Source of the DNA: Candidatus Cloacimonadota bacterium
Lineage (GTDB): Bacteria > Cloacimonadota > Cloacimonadia > Cloacimonadales > Cloacimonadaceae
Length of the DNA stretch: 55,611 nucleotides
Direction: 5' to 3'
Assembly: GCA_023392795.1 (NCBI GenBank)
Contig: JAEWNJ010000128.1
Coordinates: forward strand, 1 to 55,611
Within the stretch, counting starts at the first letter, position 1; every line of letters begins with the position of its first letter. Position numbers and translations under genes: made by a program. The notes beneath the pieces are model-generated. The model had not been told where the DNA came from. It made no database searches and was given only the letters and a program-made list of their open reading frames with translations. Shown piece by piece: positions 9,999-17,930 of this stretch.

Positions 9999-11353
9999 TA
10001 GAGGATAAAGCGCGAGAGATCCTCACTCTCGATCACCGGTGAGAGCCGTTTACTTACAATGCTTTTACTGATTTTCACCTCATTCAACTGTAAGGAAGGC
10101 ATTTCAAAGAGGTAATCGTCCAAAAGAGTATTCAGAATGGTATGTAGCCTGCGAGCACCAATATCCTCCAGCCGCTCATTGGCAATGGCCGCGTAATGCG
10201 CGATTTCAGCTATTGCACCGCCGCTGAAGCTCAGATCCACAGCTTCGGTTTTAAACAGCTCGGTATACTGCTTGGTAAGTGCATTCTCAGGTTCTTTTAG
10301 AATGCGGGTAAAATCATCCTCTGTAAGGCTATTCAGCTCTACTCTGATGGGAAATCTGCCCTGCAGTTCCGGGATTAGATCGCTGGGTTTGGCGATGGAA
10401 AAGGCTCCCGCTGCGATGAACAGGATATGGGAAGTATCAATCGGACCATATTTGGTGGGTACGCTGCTGCCTTCCACAATGGGCAGTAAATCTCTCTGAA
10501 CGCCGCTGCGCGAGACGTCGATGCCACCCTTGTTGTCCGTGCTGGCTATCTTATCGATTTCATCGATGAAGACGATCCCGTTCTCCTCCACAGCTTGCCT
10601 CGCTGCTTCCACCACCTTTTCCCGGGGGATCAATTTGTTTATCTCACGTTCAGTATAGCGGCGAAGGGCTTCCTTCACGTTATGACGCTGTTTTTTACCG
10701 GTCATCCGGGTAGGTAGGATATTGGCCAGCATATCTGTCATATCAAAATCTATGGCTTCCAGGGAAAAATTGCTCATGATCTCAAAACTGGGAGCGCCTT
10801 CATCTCCGATCTCGATCTCGATTTCCCGATCATCCAGCAGGCCTTTTTGCAGTTTGTCCCGCATCTTTTCCCTGCTCCGTTCGGATCTGGCCAGTTCATC
10901 TTCGTTCAGACTGCTGTTCTTACTCTTGCGTTTGGGCATCAGGATATCCAGAATGGCGTTTTCAGCCAGAGCGCGGGCATTGTCTTTCACTTCTTCCACC
11001 ATCTGTTGCCGCGTAATGGCCACTGCGTGATTCATCAGTTCCCGGATCATCGATTCCACATCACGACCCACATAGCCCACTTCGGTAAACTTGGAGGCTT
11101 CCACCTTGATGAAGGGAGCATTTACCAGACGCGCGATTCTTCTGGCAATCTCGGTTTTACCAACCCCCGTGGGGCCGATCATGATGATATTATTGGGCAC
11201 AATCTCACGCCCCATTTCGCCGCCTATCTGTTGCCGCCGCCATCTGTTACGCAAGGCGATGGCAACGCTGCGTTTGGCCGCCGCTTGCCCAATGATGTGT
11301 TTATCCAATTCCGCCACAATTCTACGAGGGGTTAAAATCTTGGGATCCAGCAC
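9998..11353 (-). CDS. hslU: ATP-dependent protease ATPase subunit HslU
   Basis: The AAA+ unfoldase of the HslVU (ClpYQ) protease, 451 residues from a GTG start at 11353. That start lies one base after the hslV stop and has a GGAGG site nine bases upstream, inside the end of hslV. A longer in-frame reading into hslV lacks support. It begins DPKILTPRRIVAELDKHIIG as HslU proteins do. Walker A GPTGVGKT is at about 60-67, the pore/sensor segment is EVGYVGRDVESMIREL, and Walker B is VFIDEIDKIA. The intermediate domain lies between the two. The C-terminal end RFIL fits the HslV-docking tail of the family (usually RxIL). It forms a hexamer on HslV and feeds unfolded substrates to it. Confidence 0.95.
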   Translation of the reverse strand: MLDPKILTPRRIVAELDKHIIGQAAAKRSVAIALRNRWRRQQIGGEMGREIVPNNIIMIGPTGVGKTEIARRIARLVNAPFIKVEASKFTEVGYVGRDVESMIRELMNHAVAITRQQMVEEVKDNARALAENAILDILMPKRKSKNSSLNEDELARSERSREKMRDKLQKGLLDDREIEIEIGDEGAPSFEIMSNFSLEAIDFDMTDMLANILPTRMTGKKQRHNVKEALRRYTEREINKLIPREKVVEAARQAVEENGIVFIDEIDKIASTDNKGGIDVSRSGVQRDLLPIVEGSSVPTKYGPIDTSHILFIAAGAFSIAKPSDLIPELQGRFPIRVELNSLTEDDFTRILKEPENALTKQYTELFKTEAVDLSFSGGAIAEIAHYAAIANERLEDIGARRLHTILNTLLDDYLFEMPSLQLNEVKISKSIVSKRLSPVIESEDLSRFIL

Positions 11354-11354
11354 T

Positions 11355-11894
11355 CTACAGCACCTCCACAATGCACTGGTTGTTTGTGTAAACACAGATT
11401 TCTCCAGCAATGCGTAATGATTCGCTTACTATCTGTTCCACCGTCATTTTGGTATTGGCCGCCAAAGCCCGGGCAGCAGCCAGGGCATAGTTCCCTCCGC
11501 TACCGATGGCGATCAATCCGTCATCAGGCTCCATCACGTCACCTACTCCGCTGATCATTAATATGCCGCTTTTGTCTCCGGCAATCAGCATCGCTTCCAA
11601 ACGGCGCAAATACTTGTCTTGACGCCAGTCTTTGGCAAGATCGACGGCTGCTTTTCGCAGGTTTCCCTTGTTAGCTTTCAGCTTCTCTTCAAACTTTTCG
11701 AACAGCGTGAAAGCATCAGCGGTAGCCCCGGCAAATCCGATGATCACCTTGCCATCATAAATCCTGCGGATCTTTACTGCCTTGGCTTTGACTACGGTAT
11801 CACCCAAAGTGACCTGTCCGTCCCCGCAAATGGCTGTTTTGCCCTCACGGTGAAACCCCAGGATCGTAGTGCCATGCATTACTTTCTCAGGCAT
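11355..11894 (-). CDS. hslV: ATP-dependent protease peptidase subunit HslV
   Basis: Threonine peptidase subunit, 179 residues from an ATG at 11894. This start has an AGAGGAG site seven bases upstream and overlaps the last codons of ftsH. A second ATG at 11879 has no clear site. Either start leaves the conserved TTILGFHREGK. The catalytic threonine would be Thr9, exposed after an eight-residue propeptide is removed. Conserved blocks include AICGDGQVTLGDTVVK, GFAGATADAFTLFEKFE and AIGSGGNYALAAARAL. It forms a dodecameric proteolytic core with HslU, whose gene follows after one base. Confidence 0.95.
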   Translation of the reverse strand: MPEKVMHGTTILGFHREGKTAICGDGQVTLGDTVVKAKAVKIRRIYDGKVIIGFAGATADAFTLFEKFEEKLKANKGNLRKAAVDLAKDWRQDKYLRRLEAMLIAGDKSGILMISGVGDVMEPDDGLIAIGSGGNYALAAARALAANTKMTVEQIVSESLRIAGEICVYTNNQCIVEVL

Positions 11895-14058
11895 GGGGCT
11901 GCTCCTCTTGGTTATCATCGAGTTCCACGCTGGTGGCAACTTCCGGGCTTTCTTCCTGACTGTGTTCAAAGCGCATTTCACGAGCCCGGGCAAATTTCTT
12001 GTCCACCATTGCTCTATCCTCATCGCTGAGGTCTTCCATGATCAGCCGGAAGATATCCTCTGTGCCCAGAGTTTCCTTCTCTTGCAGCACTTGCGATAGT
12101 TTATCCAGGAGGGGACGGTGCCGGTTCAGGATGTCGGTGGCTTTGTTATGGGCGTCGGTAATAATGGCACGAATCTCACTATCCACCATGCGAGAGGTCT
12201 CATCGCTATAGATATCGCGGGAAAGGATCTCCTTGCCCAAATACACTTCACCCTGATCCTTGCCGATGGTCATGGGACCCACTTTTTCACTCATACCCCA
12301 GGCGCAGACCATCTTTTTGGCGATGTCCGTTGTGCGTTCCAGGTCATTTCCGGCTCCAGTGGTTAATTCTCCAAAAACCACTTCTTCCGCGGCTCTGCCT
12401 CCCAATAGGGTAACCAGAAACTGCTGCAGATAGGTCTTGGAATATCCCGTCTTGTCGCTTTGCAGATAATGCGTAGCGCCGCCGGTGAAGCCGCGCGGAA
12501 TGATGCTGACTTTATGCACGGGCTCAACCATATCCTGAAAAATGCTGGTGAGTACGTGTCCGATCTCGTGATAAGCTGTGAGGCGTTTATCATCTTCTGG
12601 AATTACACGGCTTTTCTTTTCTTTGCCCAGGGTAAGCTTATCCTTCGCTTCTTCAAAATCCACCATTTCTATCTTGCTTTTGCCCTTGCTAGCAGCTATC
12701 AGGGCAGCTTCGTTCACTAGATTTGCCAGGTCTGCTCCGCTAAAACCGGGCGTTCCCCTGGCTATCAGCTCCAGGTGCACATCAGCGCAAAGAGGGACCT
12801 TGGCTGCATGTACCCTCAGAATCTCGGTGCGGCCTTTGATATCCGGTAAATCAACTGTAACCTGACGATCGAATCTACCGGGACGCAGTAGCGCCGGATC
12901 CAGAATATCAGGACGATTGGTGGCGGCAATGATGATCACCGCTTCATTGGGCTCAAAACCATCCATCTCCACCAAAAGCTGATTCAGAGTCTGTTCCCGC
13001 TCATCGTGTCCTCCACCCAGCCCAGTACCGCGATGTCTGCCCACGGCGTCGATTTCATCGATAAAGGTGATGCAAGGAGAGTTTTTCTTGGCCTGTTCAA
13101 AGAGATCTCGTACTCTCGCCGCGCCCACGCCTACGAACATCTCCACAAAATCCGAGCCCGATATGGAAAAGAAAGGTACACCAGCTTCACCGGAAACAGC
13201 TTTGGCCAATAGTGTCTTACCTGTTCCAGGCCGTCCCACCAGGAGCACTCCACGGGGAATCCGCCCTCCCAATCTTTGAAACTTGGCGGGATCTTTCAAA
13301 AATTCCACGATTTCCTGTAGCTCTTCTTTGGCTTCGTCTACTCCGGCCACGTCTTTAAACGTGACCTTGGATTTACTGGCTTCATGCAGGCGGGCTTTGC
13401 TCTTGCCAAAGCTAAAGGCCTTGGAATTTTGGCTATTCATGCCCCGCATCAAAAAGACATAGAAAAAGATCAATACGATGAAGGGTAGAGCATATGAGAG
13501 CAGTGCCGTCCAACGCGGTGGTTTGGCAGTGGATACCTTGATCCCGCGCACTAACAGGCTATCCACCAGACGCGCGTCGTCAAAGGGAATACTGCTGATG
13601 TATTTCTTGCCGGAAAGATCAGCATAGATTATATCGCGTTCGGTGAATTGCACCGAAGTGAGGCTGCCATTGTGCATCCGCGCCACGAAATTGCTGTAGC
13701 CTTCCTTGGTGACGGTATCTTTGCTGCTGCTGTAAGTGTGCCAGAAAACAATGGCCAGCATGATTAGAATAAACACCAGAGGCATTGAGAAAAAAGATTT
13801 CCTGGCTGGTAATGGGGCCTTTGGATCCTTGATCTGAGTCTGGGATGGTGCATTACCCTTGCGTCTGACCAACCATATACGGACCAGGCCGACCACGGAG
13901 ATGAGGATGATGGCATAGATAAACCATTGCAGCATATTGCCAAAGCTTTCCATCACTTCCGGCACCTGATCTGAGACCACCGCCAGGCTATCGTTTAACA
14001 CCTGTGCCCCAAGCGTGAAACTGAGGACGAACAGTATGATACTGAGTACGATTTTCAT
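11887..14058 (-). CDS. ftsH: ATP-dependent zinc metalloprotease FtsH with N-terminal extension
   Basis: A 723-residue membrane-anchored AAA+ protease. The ATG at 14058 overlaps the hpt TGA (ATGA) and has an AAGGAAGAG site. Walker A is GRPGTGKT at 275-282, with Arg where most FtsH have Pro. Walker B is ITFIDEIDAVG and the second-region motif is TNRPDILDPALLRPGRFD. The zinc site is HEIGH (His497, Glu498, His501), with the third ligand in GAGNDLERTT. Canonical FtsH topology (two membrane helices around a small periplasmic domain) matches residues 91-205. About 85 residues precede it: a signal-like helix (3-18) and another membrane helix (44-64), with a basic loop (65-87) that fits the inside face. 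The enzyme degrades misassembled membrane proteins and regulators. Confidence 0.95.
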   Translation of the reverse strand: MKIVLSIILFVLSFTLGAQVLNDSLAVVSDQVPEVMESFGNMLQWFIYAIILISVVGLVRIWLVRRKGNAPSQTQIKDPKAPLPARKSFFSMPLVFILIMLAIVFWHTYSSSKDTVTKEGYSNFVARMHNGSLTSVQFTERDIIYADLSGKKYISSIPFDDARLVDSLLVRGIKVSTAKPPRWTALLSYALPFIVLIFFYVFLMRGMNSQNSKAFSFGKSKARLHEASKSKVTFKDVAGVDEAKEELQEIVEFLKDPAKFQRLGGRIPRGVLLVGRPGTGKTLLAKAVSGEAGVPFFSISGSDFVEMFVGVGAARVRDLFEQAKKNSPCITFIDEIDAVGRHRGTGLGGGHDEREQTLNQLLVEMDGFEPNEAVIIIAATNRPDILDPALLRPGRFDRQVTVDLPDIKGRTEILRVHAAKVPLCADVHLELIARGTPGFSGADLANLVNEAALIAASKGKSKIEMVDFEEAKDKLTLGKEKKSRVIPEDDKRLTAYHEIGHVLTSIFQDMVEPVHKVSIIPRGFTGGATHYLQSDKTGYSKTYLQQFLVTLLGGRAAEEVVFGELTTGAGNDLERTTDIAKKMVCAWGMSEKVGPMTIGKDQGEVYLGKEILSRDIYSDETSRMVDSEIRAIITDAHNKATDILNRHRPLLDKLSQVLQEKETLGTEDIFRLIMEDLSDEDRAMVDKKFARAREMRFEHSQEESPEVATSVELDDNQEEQPHA

Positions 14059-14600
14059 GAATAGCACTCTTCCTTGAGGATGCCTATGTAGGGTAGATTT
14101 CGGTATCTTTCGCCAAAATCGAGGCCGTAGCCCACCACGAACTCATTGCCCACTTCAAAACCCACATACTCAAAAGTGGTTTCGATCTTGTGCGCTGTGG
14201 GTTTATCCAGCAATACACAAGTACGCAGGCTCGCGGGTTTGTGCTTCCAGATGTAGTCCTTTATGTATTGTAACGAGAGGCCGCTATCCACGATGTCTTC
14301 CACGATGATGACGTCCCTTCCGTTCAGGTCGATGTCGATATCTTTTCGAATCTTTACTACTCCGCTGCTGGAAGTGCCCGCACCATAACTGGAGATGGCC
14401 AGGAAGTCGATCTCAACGGGGATTGTGATCGCGCGGACGAGGTCACTCAGGAACATGAATCCGCCTTTGAGAACACCGATGATTACCGGTACCTTGCCTT
14501 CGTAATCTGTATTGATCTGTTGGCCTATCTCTCGAATTCGGTGCTGGATACGCCGTTCGTCAAACAGCACTGCCGATATATCACAATTCATCAAATTCAT
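14055..14600 (-). CDS. hpt: Hypoxanthine phosphoribosyltransferase
   Basis: A 181-residue purine salvage enzyme that makes IMP or GMP from hypoxanthine or guanine and PRPP. The PRPP-binding loop DVIIVEDIVDSGLSL is at about 96-110. The flexible-loop region is ISSYGAGTSSSG and the base-binding segment is EVGNEFVVGYGLDF. The start at 14600 has a GAGAGG site five bases away. A second ATG at 14591 is possible but less well placed. It overlaps the end of tilS by 20 bases and the start of ftsH by four; the order tilS-hpt-ftsH is common in bacteria and supports all three calls. Confidence 0.95.
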   Translation of the reverse strand: MNLMNCDISAVLFDERRIQHRIREIGQQINTDYEGKVPVIIGVLKGGFMFLSDLVRAITIPVEIDFLAISSYGAGTSSSGVVKIRKDIDIDLNGRDVIIVEDIVDSGLSLQYIKDYIWKHKPASLRTCVLLDKPTAHKIETTFEYVGFEVGNEFVVGYGLDFGERYRNLPYIGILKEECYS

Positions 14601-16032
14601 AATTTCCTCTCTTTAATCTGCTTGCTGCCCGTCTGGGCTTGCTGGTTAGGGGTTCGGCCTTTATCATCAGAAAGCGGGAGCTACTACTATCTACCTTCAC
14701 ACGCTCGTCAATCCGATGACCGCAAACCCAGATAAGCTTCTCCCCATCCGCAAAAATGGGGACCAAGTCCCTATCGTATTTAGCCACTTTTTCGTCAATG
14801 AAAAAGTCTTTGAGCTTCTTCATGTCCTTCATTCCCAGAGGCATAAAGCGATCTCCTTCCTTGCGGGAACGGATCATTATGCTGCCGGTGAGCTTGTCTA
14901 AATCGATCATAGCGTGGTTTTTATCCAGTTCTTTGTAATCGTGCGGCAATACTTTCAGATACTTGAAGCTAAAGCGGTGGTCCATGTGTACTGCTCTGGC
15001 GCGTTCCGGCTCGATGATCAGTTCCTGCGCAGGGCCGGGATTATGATCCAGGCACTGGCTGCTGAAAATAAGCTCCTGATACTGCTTTCTCACATACACA
15101 CCGTGCGGTAGCGAAATGTATTTACTGCCCTCGGCAAACATGATCCCCTTGATTTCGCGCACATGGGTACTGAGGAAATCCAGTTCCACGCCCGCAATCG
15201 CCTGATACGCGAAGCGCATGATGTAATACTGCTCGATGTCTGGTGCCCTGATGAGATCGGGTAAACTGAGGATTAGCTGTTCTTTTGAGATCACCAGGAG
15301 CAGCTTTTTGTACTTACGCTGTGCGCGCTCCCTGATATAGATATCCGCTTTGCTGATGATAGCCGCGGCATCGCAGAGCTTATCCTTTACCTGAGGATTG
15401 TATTCGTCCTGTAGCTTGGGTATCAGTTCATTGCGCAAACGATTGCGAGTGTATTGATTCTGGAGATTGCTCTCATCTTCGCGCCAAACAATACTTTGCT
15501 CCGTCAGCAGCTTTTTAAGCTCCTCAGGGCTGAAGATCAATAGCGGGTGGCAAATCTTGTCCTGCAGACCCCTTATCCCCGACAATCCGGAGAGACCGGA
15601 GCCCCTTAACAGATTGAGTAACACCGTTTCAGCCTGGTCCCATTTATGATGCCCCAGTACGATCTTTTGGAAGCGGTAACTCTTTAGCACATTGTGAAAT
15701 GCCTCGAAACGGGCTATACGGGCTCTATTCTCCAGATCGGCTCCGGGCGTCAGGTTTAGCTTGCGAATGATCAACGGTACGTTCAGACGCACGCAAAGTT
15801 CTTTCACATGCTTCTCGTCTGCATCGCTGGCATCCGCTCTCAACTGATGATTTACATGCACTGCCAACAGCGATAGATTGTGAAGATAGCGCAATCTGGA
15901 AAACAGATACAAGAGCGCGGACGAATCAGCTCCTCCGGAAATCCCTAAAAGCAGCTTATCACCGCTTGCGATCAGACCTCCGCCTATCACGTGATCTTCC
16001 AGCCGGGACAGAATATCTGTGCTGATGCTCAT
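14581..16032 (-). CDS. tilS: tRNA(Ile)-lysidine synthetase
   Basis: A 483-residue enzyme that attaches lysine to C34 of tRNA-Ile(CAU), changing its codon from AUG to AUA. The PP-loop ATPase signature SGGADS is at residues 32-37, followed by HVNHQLRADASDADE and the conserved LGHHKWDQAET. The C-terminal domain shows SRKEGDRFMPLGM and KDFFIDEKV, as in full-length TilS. An AAGGA site precedes the ATG at 16032. It is the first recognisable gene of the long minus-strand run toward position 2656. The gene is essential in most bacteria. Confidence 0.94.
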   Translation of the reverse strand: MSISTDILSRLEDHVIGGGLIASGDKLLLGISGGADSSALLYLFSRLRYLHNLSLLAVHVNHQLRADASDADEKHVKELCVRLNVPLIIRKLNLTPGADLENRARIARFEAFHNVLKSYRFQKIVLGHHKWDQAETVLLNLLRGSGLSGLSGIRGLQDKICHPLLIFSPEELKKLLTEQSIVWREDESNLQNQYTRNRLRNELIPKLQDEYNPQVKDKLCDAAAIISKADIYIRERAQRKYKKLLLVISKEQLILSLPDLIRAPDIEQYYIMRFAYQAIAGVELDFLSTHVREIKGIMFAEGSKYISLPHGVYVRKQYQELIFSSQCLDHNPGPAQELIIEPERARAVHMDHRFSFKYLKVLPHDYKELDKNHAMIDLDKLTGSIMIRSRKEGDRFMPLGMKDMKKLKDFFIDEKVAKYDRDLVPIFADGEKLIWVCGHRIDERVKVDSSSSRFLMIKAEPLTSKPRRAASRLKRGNYEFDEL

Positions 16033-16347
16033 GCTAATCCTTCAAAATAAAAGCTTTTCGCCATGCTGGCAAAGTGCTTCATGCTGTCAATGGCTTTTTT
16101 GCCGTTGCAGATTTCGGAGATCTGAAGCGTGTCTTATTCTGTTTCCACCTTGAATTGATATAATCTTACCGGGCAGGGCAGGGATAATTGGTCTCAGACA
16201 AAAAGAATCAATAATAGAGGAAAAGATGAGAAAGCGATGAACCGGGAGGATCAAAAAATTCTGATAATTACAGACAACTCAGCCATGGAATTGGCTGACT
16301 CAAGGTGAATAGCAGAAGCTTCCCACCCAGTCTCGCTCAGGATCAGG
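16033..16347. other. Intergenic spacer upstream of tilS
   Basis: No complete gene is visible. On the minus strand, a 34-codon open stretch ends in TGA overlapping the tilS ATG (ATGA). It reads DTLQISEICNGKKAIDSMKH and ends FYFEGLA; it has no good start of its own and is preceded by a stop near 16131. Bases 16141-16180 resemble one arm of the inverted-repeat element at 52569-52656. Position 16180 onward shows no feature I can name. This may be debris of an older gene. Confidence 0.35.
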
Positions 16348-16545
16348 CTATTCCCTCCCATCGCTTGCTGTTACATACACTAGCATGGCAAAGCTGATCC
16401 AGACAATAAAGGGTAAAGTCATCTTTAGGAGCACGTTTTGAATCCCATTCCAGCGGTAGGGCAGTAATACATACACAATGAAGGTCAATCCTGCACCAAG
16501 ATAAAGTGAAAACATCAAGCGCGCCCAGTTAATTCTCTTTTTCAT
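16348..16545 (-). CDS. Small two-helix membrane protein
   Basis: A 65-residue protein starting at the ATG at 16545 (MKKRINWARLMF), with AAGAGGAG just upstream though only two bases from the start. An ATG at 16584 would add 13 residues but looks less natural. Two hydrophobic segments are at about 9-25 and 38-57, separated by a short basic loop (LPYRWNG). I do not recognise the family. It is transcribed away from the membrane protein/XRE pair at 16853 and shares the intervening spacer with it. Membrane character and the site support a real gene; the function is unknown. Confidence 0.55.
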   Translation of the reverse strand: MKKRINWARLMFSLYLGAGLTFIVYVLLPYRWNGIQNVLLKMTLPFIVWISFAMLVYVTASDGRE

Positions 16546-16731
16546 AACTCCTCTTGACTGGACACCATTATTTGGAGCACTCATATGTCAAGAACATTGT
16601 CTGGAGGATTGACAGATCTACAGCATTACTTACTTGGCATGGACATTCGTAAGTTAGTAAAATTCTTTATGATACGCCAGATCAGGGATTCTGTCGATAA
16701 CAATCAACATCATTTCTATGGTAAAAAAATC

Positions 16732-16779
16732 TTGACATATTGTAAGGCATACATTACATGGTGTCTTGTGAACATTACA
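16732..16779 (+). promoter_or_regulatory. Candidate promoter/operator of membrane protein-XRE pair
   Basis: TTGACA at 16732-16737 resembles a -35 box; the -10 is weak (TACATG at 17-base spacing). TGTAA-N8-TTACA (16741-16758) is an inverted repeat. ACATTACA occurs at 16751-16758 and again at 16772-16779, exactly 21 bases apart (two helical turns). This is the layout expected of an operator, possibly for the XRE regulator encoded at 17259. Binding is inference. Confidence 0.45.
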
Positions 16780-16852
16780 GCGGCTGATGCTTCGCGGGGC
16801 TTAAACTCCTGCGGAAATAGAAGATGGCCGGTTCACAAAGAGGAGTAAAGAA

Positions 16853-17266
16853 ATGTCCGTTCCACAAAAAGAAGCGCTCTACACCCTGCTCTGCAGCATT
16901 GTGTATTTCATTGTCCTGCTGTTTGTACCATCAATCTTCACTGCGATCCGTTCCGAAGCAGTGTTGCTCATCTTTTTGATGTTTATTCTCAGCTTGTGGC
17001 TGATCCGGAAAAAAAACGGCTGTAAATACCGGGAGATGGACGAAATGGATAGAACCATCCGTTTGCAATCGGCGATTATCGCCACTCATGCCTTTGGGTT
17101 AACTGTAGCTCTCTATGCGATAGTGCTTTATCTATTGCATCGGGGACAGGGCTTTGCCCCCGTTCATCAGGTACTGCTGCTGGCGCTGCATAGCTGGCTT
17201 TCGCTCTATGCTTTTTGGTCGGCATCCATTCTCATCCTGTACAAGAAGGGAGCTCTGAATGTTTAA
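16853..17266 (+). CDS. Membrane protein paired with XRE regulator
   Basis: A 137-residue protein with four predicted membrane helices (about 8-28, 34-52, 74-94, 106-128). A basic loop after helix 2 (RKKNGCKYREMDEMDR) is likely cytoplasmic. A GGAG site lies eight bases before the ATG. It overlaps the following XRE-type regulator gene by eight bases. Two-gene cassettes of a small multi-helix membrane protein and a 65-75 residue XRE protein are common in bacteria and archaea, but their role is not settled. No catalytic motif is visible. Confidence 0.8.
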   Translation: MSVPQKEALYTLLCSIVYFIVLLFVPSIFTAIRSEAVLLIFLMFILSLWLIRKKNGCKYREMDEMDRTIRLQSAIIATHAFGLTVALYAIVLYLLHRGQGFAPVHQVLLLALHSWLSLYAFWSASILILYKKGALNV

Positions 17267-17474
17267 GCCGGAACACAAGATCAGCAACAACATCCGCAAG
17301 CTTCGCTTTGAAGCTGGTGAAATGACGCAGGAGCAATTGGCAGAGAAAGTGGGAGTGACGCGTCAGACCATTATCGCGCTCGAAGCCGGCAAATATCTGC
17401 CCTCTTTGTATTTGGCGATCAAGCTGGCACGAGTTTTCGCCAGGAGTGTGGAAGAAGTATTTATCGTGGAATGA
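17259..17474 (+). CDS. XRE-family transcriptional regulator (YozG-like)
   Basis: A 71-residue protein consisting only of a helix-turn-helix domain. The motif MTQEQLAEKVGVTRQTI provides helices 2 and 3, and IIALEAGKYLPSLYLAIKLA is the rest of the Cro/CI-like fold. It resembles the short YozG-type regulators that are often co-transcribed with a membrane protein. The ATG at 17259 has AAGGGAG six bases upstream and lies inside the end of the preceding gene. Autoregulation through the repeats at 16741-16779 is plausible but not shown. Confidence 0.9.
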   Translation: MFKPEHKISNNIRKLRFEAGEMTQEQLAEKVGVTRQTIIALEAGKYLPSLYLAIKLARVFARSVEEVFIVE

Positions 17475-17930
17475 TCTTCAAATGCCTGCCGGAGGCTATT
17501 AAATCATCCCCATCCGGTACCATGCTCTTCCTATCTTGAGCTTCATACGCATTTCGTGAGCCGGTCGTACACCGGTCATACGATTGTACGACCGGTGTAT
17601 GACCGGTGTATCGGAGGCGTATCATCTACAAGATAGCAAGGGGTAAATCACTAAAGAATTGACAATTGCCATGTGCAACGGTCTTCTACAGAAACGCTCA
17701 GCCAAACTTTAGCCACTTGGTTTGAACGTGAGCCAATAAGTACTGAGATTGAGTGTTCTAGCCTGTGGCCACGACTTGAGATCACTCAAAAGAAGAAACC
17801 GGCGTGAGTGCTGATAAAGACGGTGAGGTAGGAGAAGGGCAGAAACTACTTGACAAATCTTCGTATCTATATAGAGTCGATAGCGTCAGGTGGAGTATAA
17901 TTATTTCCTACAGGACAAGGGAGAAAGACA
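17475..17930. other. Gene-free spacer with palindromic element
   Basis: 456 bases without a plausible gene. They contain the 106-base nested palindrome at 17531-17636 described separately. TTGACA at 17850 with TATAGA 14 bases later could be a poor promoter for the downstream prenyl-synthetase operon, but the spacing is short. The rest shows nothing I can interpret. Confidence 0.6.
17531..17636. repeat. 106-base nested imperfect palindrome
   Basis: Outer arms CTATCTTG (17531-17538) and CAAGATAG (17629-17636) are exact reverse complements. Next, six bases inward on each side, ATACGC (17545-17550) pairs with GCGTAT (17617-17622). The core pairs 17561-17581 with 17586-17606 over 21 bases with only two mismatches around a four-base loop (GATT). 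The core itself is built from near-repeats of GACCGGTGTA, so alternative foldings exist. It could form a long hairpin or cruciform. Confidence 0.85.

Noticed and set aside
11354..11410. 19-residue N-terminal extension of HslU
   Set aside because: Lies inside hslV; the GTG at 11353 has a good GGAGG site and matches the family N-terminus.
16585..16848. 87-codon frame on the plus strand
   Set aside because: Covers the promoter/operator region of the membrane protein-XRE pair; amino-acid composition is not protein-like.
17850..17875. TTGACA...TATAGA as promoter of the prenyl-synthetase operon
   Set aside because: The 14-base spacing is too short for a normal sigma-70 promoter; kept only as a remark.
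17475..17930. tRNA or small structured RNA gene in the spacer
   Set aside because: No T-loop or acceptor pattern; the strong pairing is explained by the palindrome.
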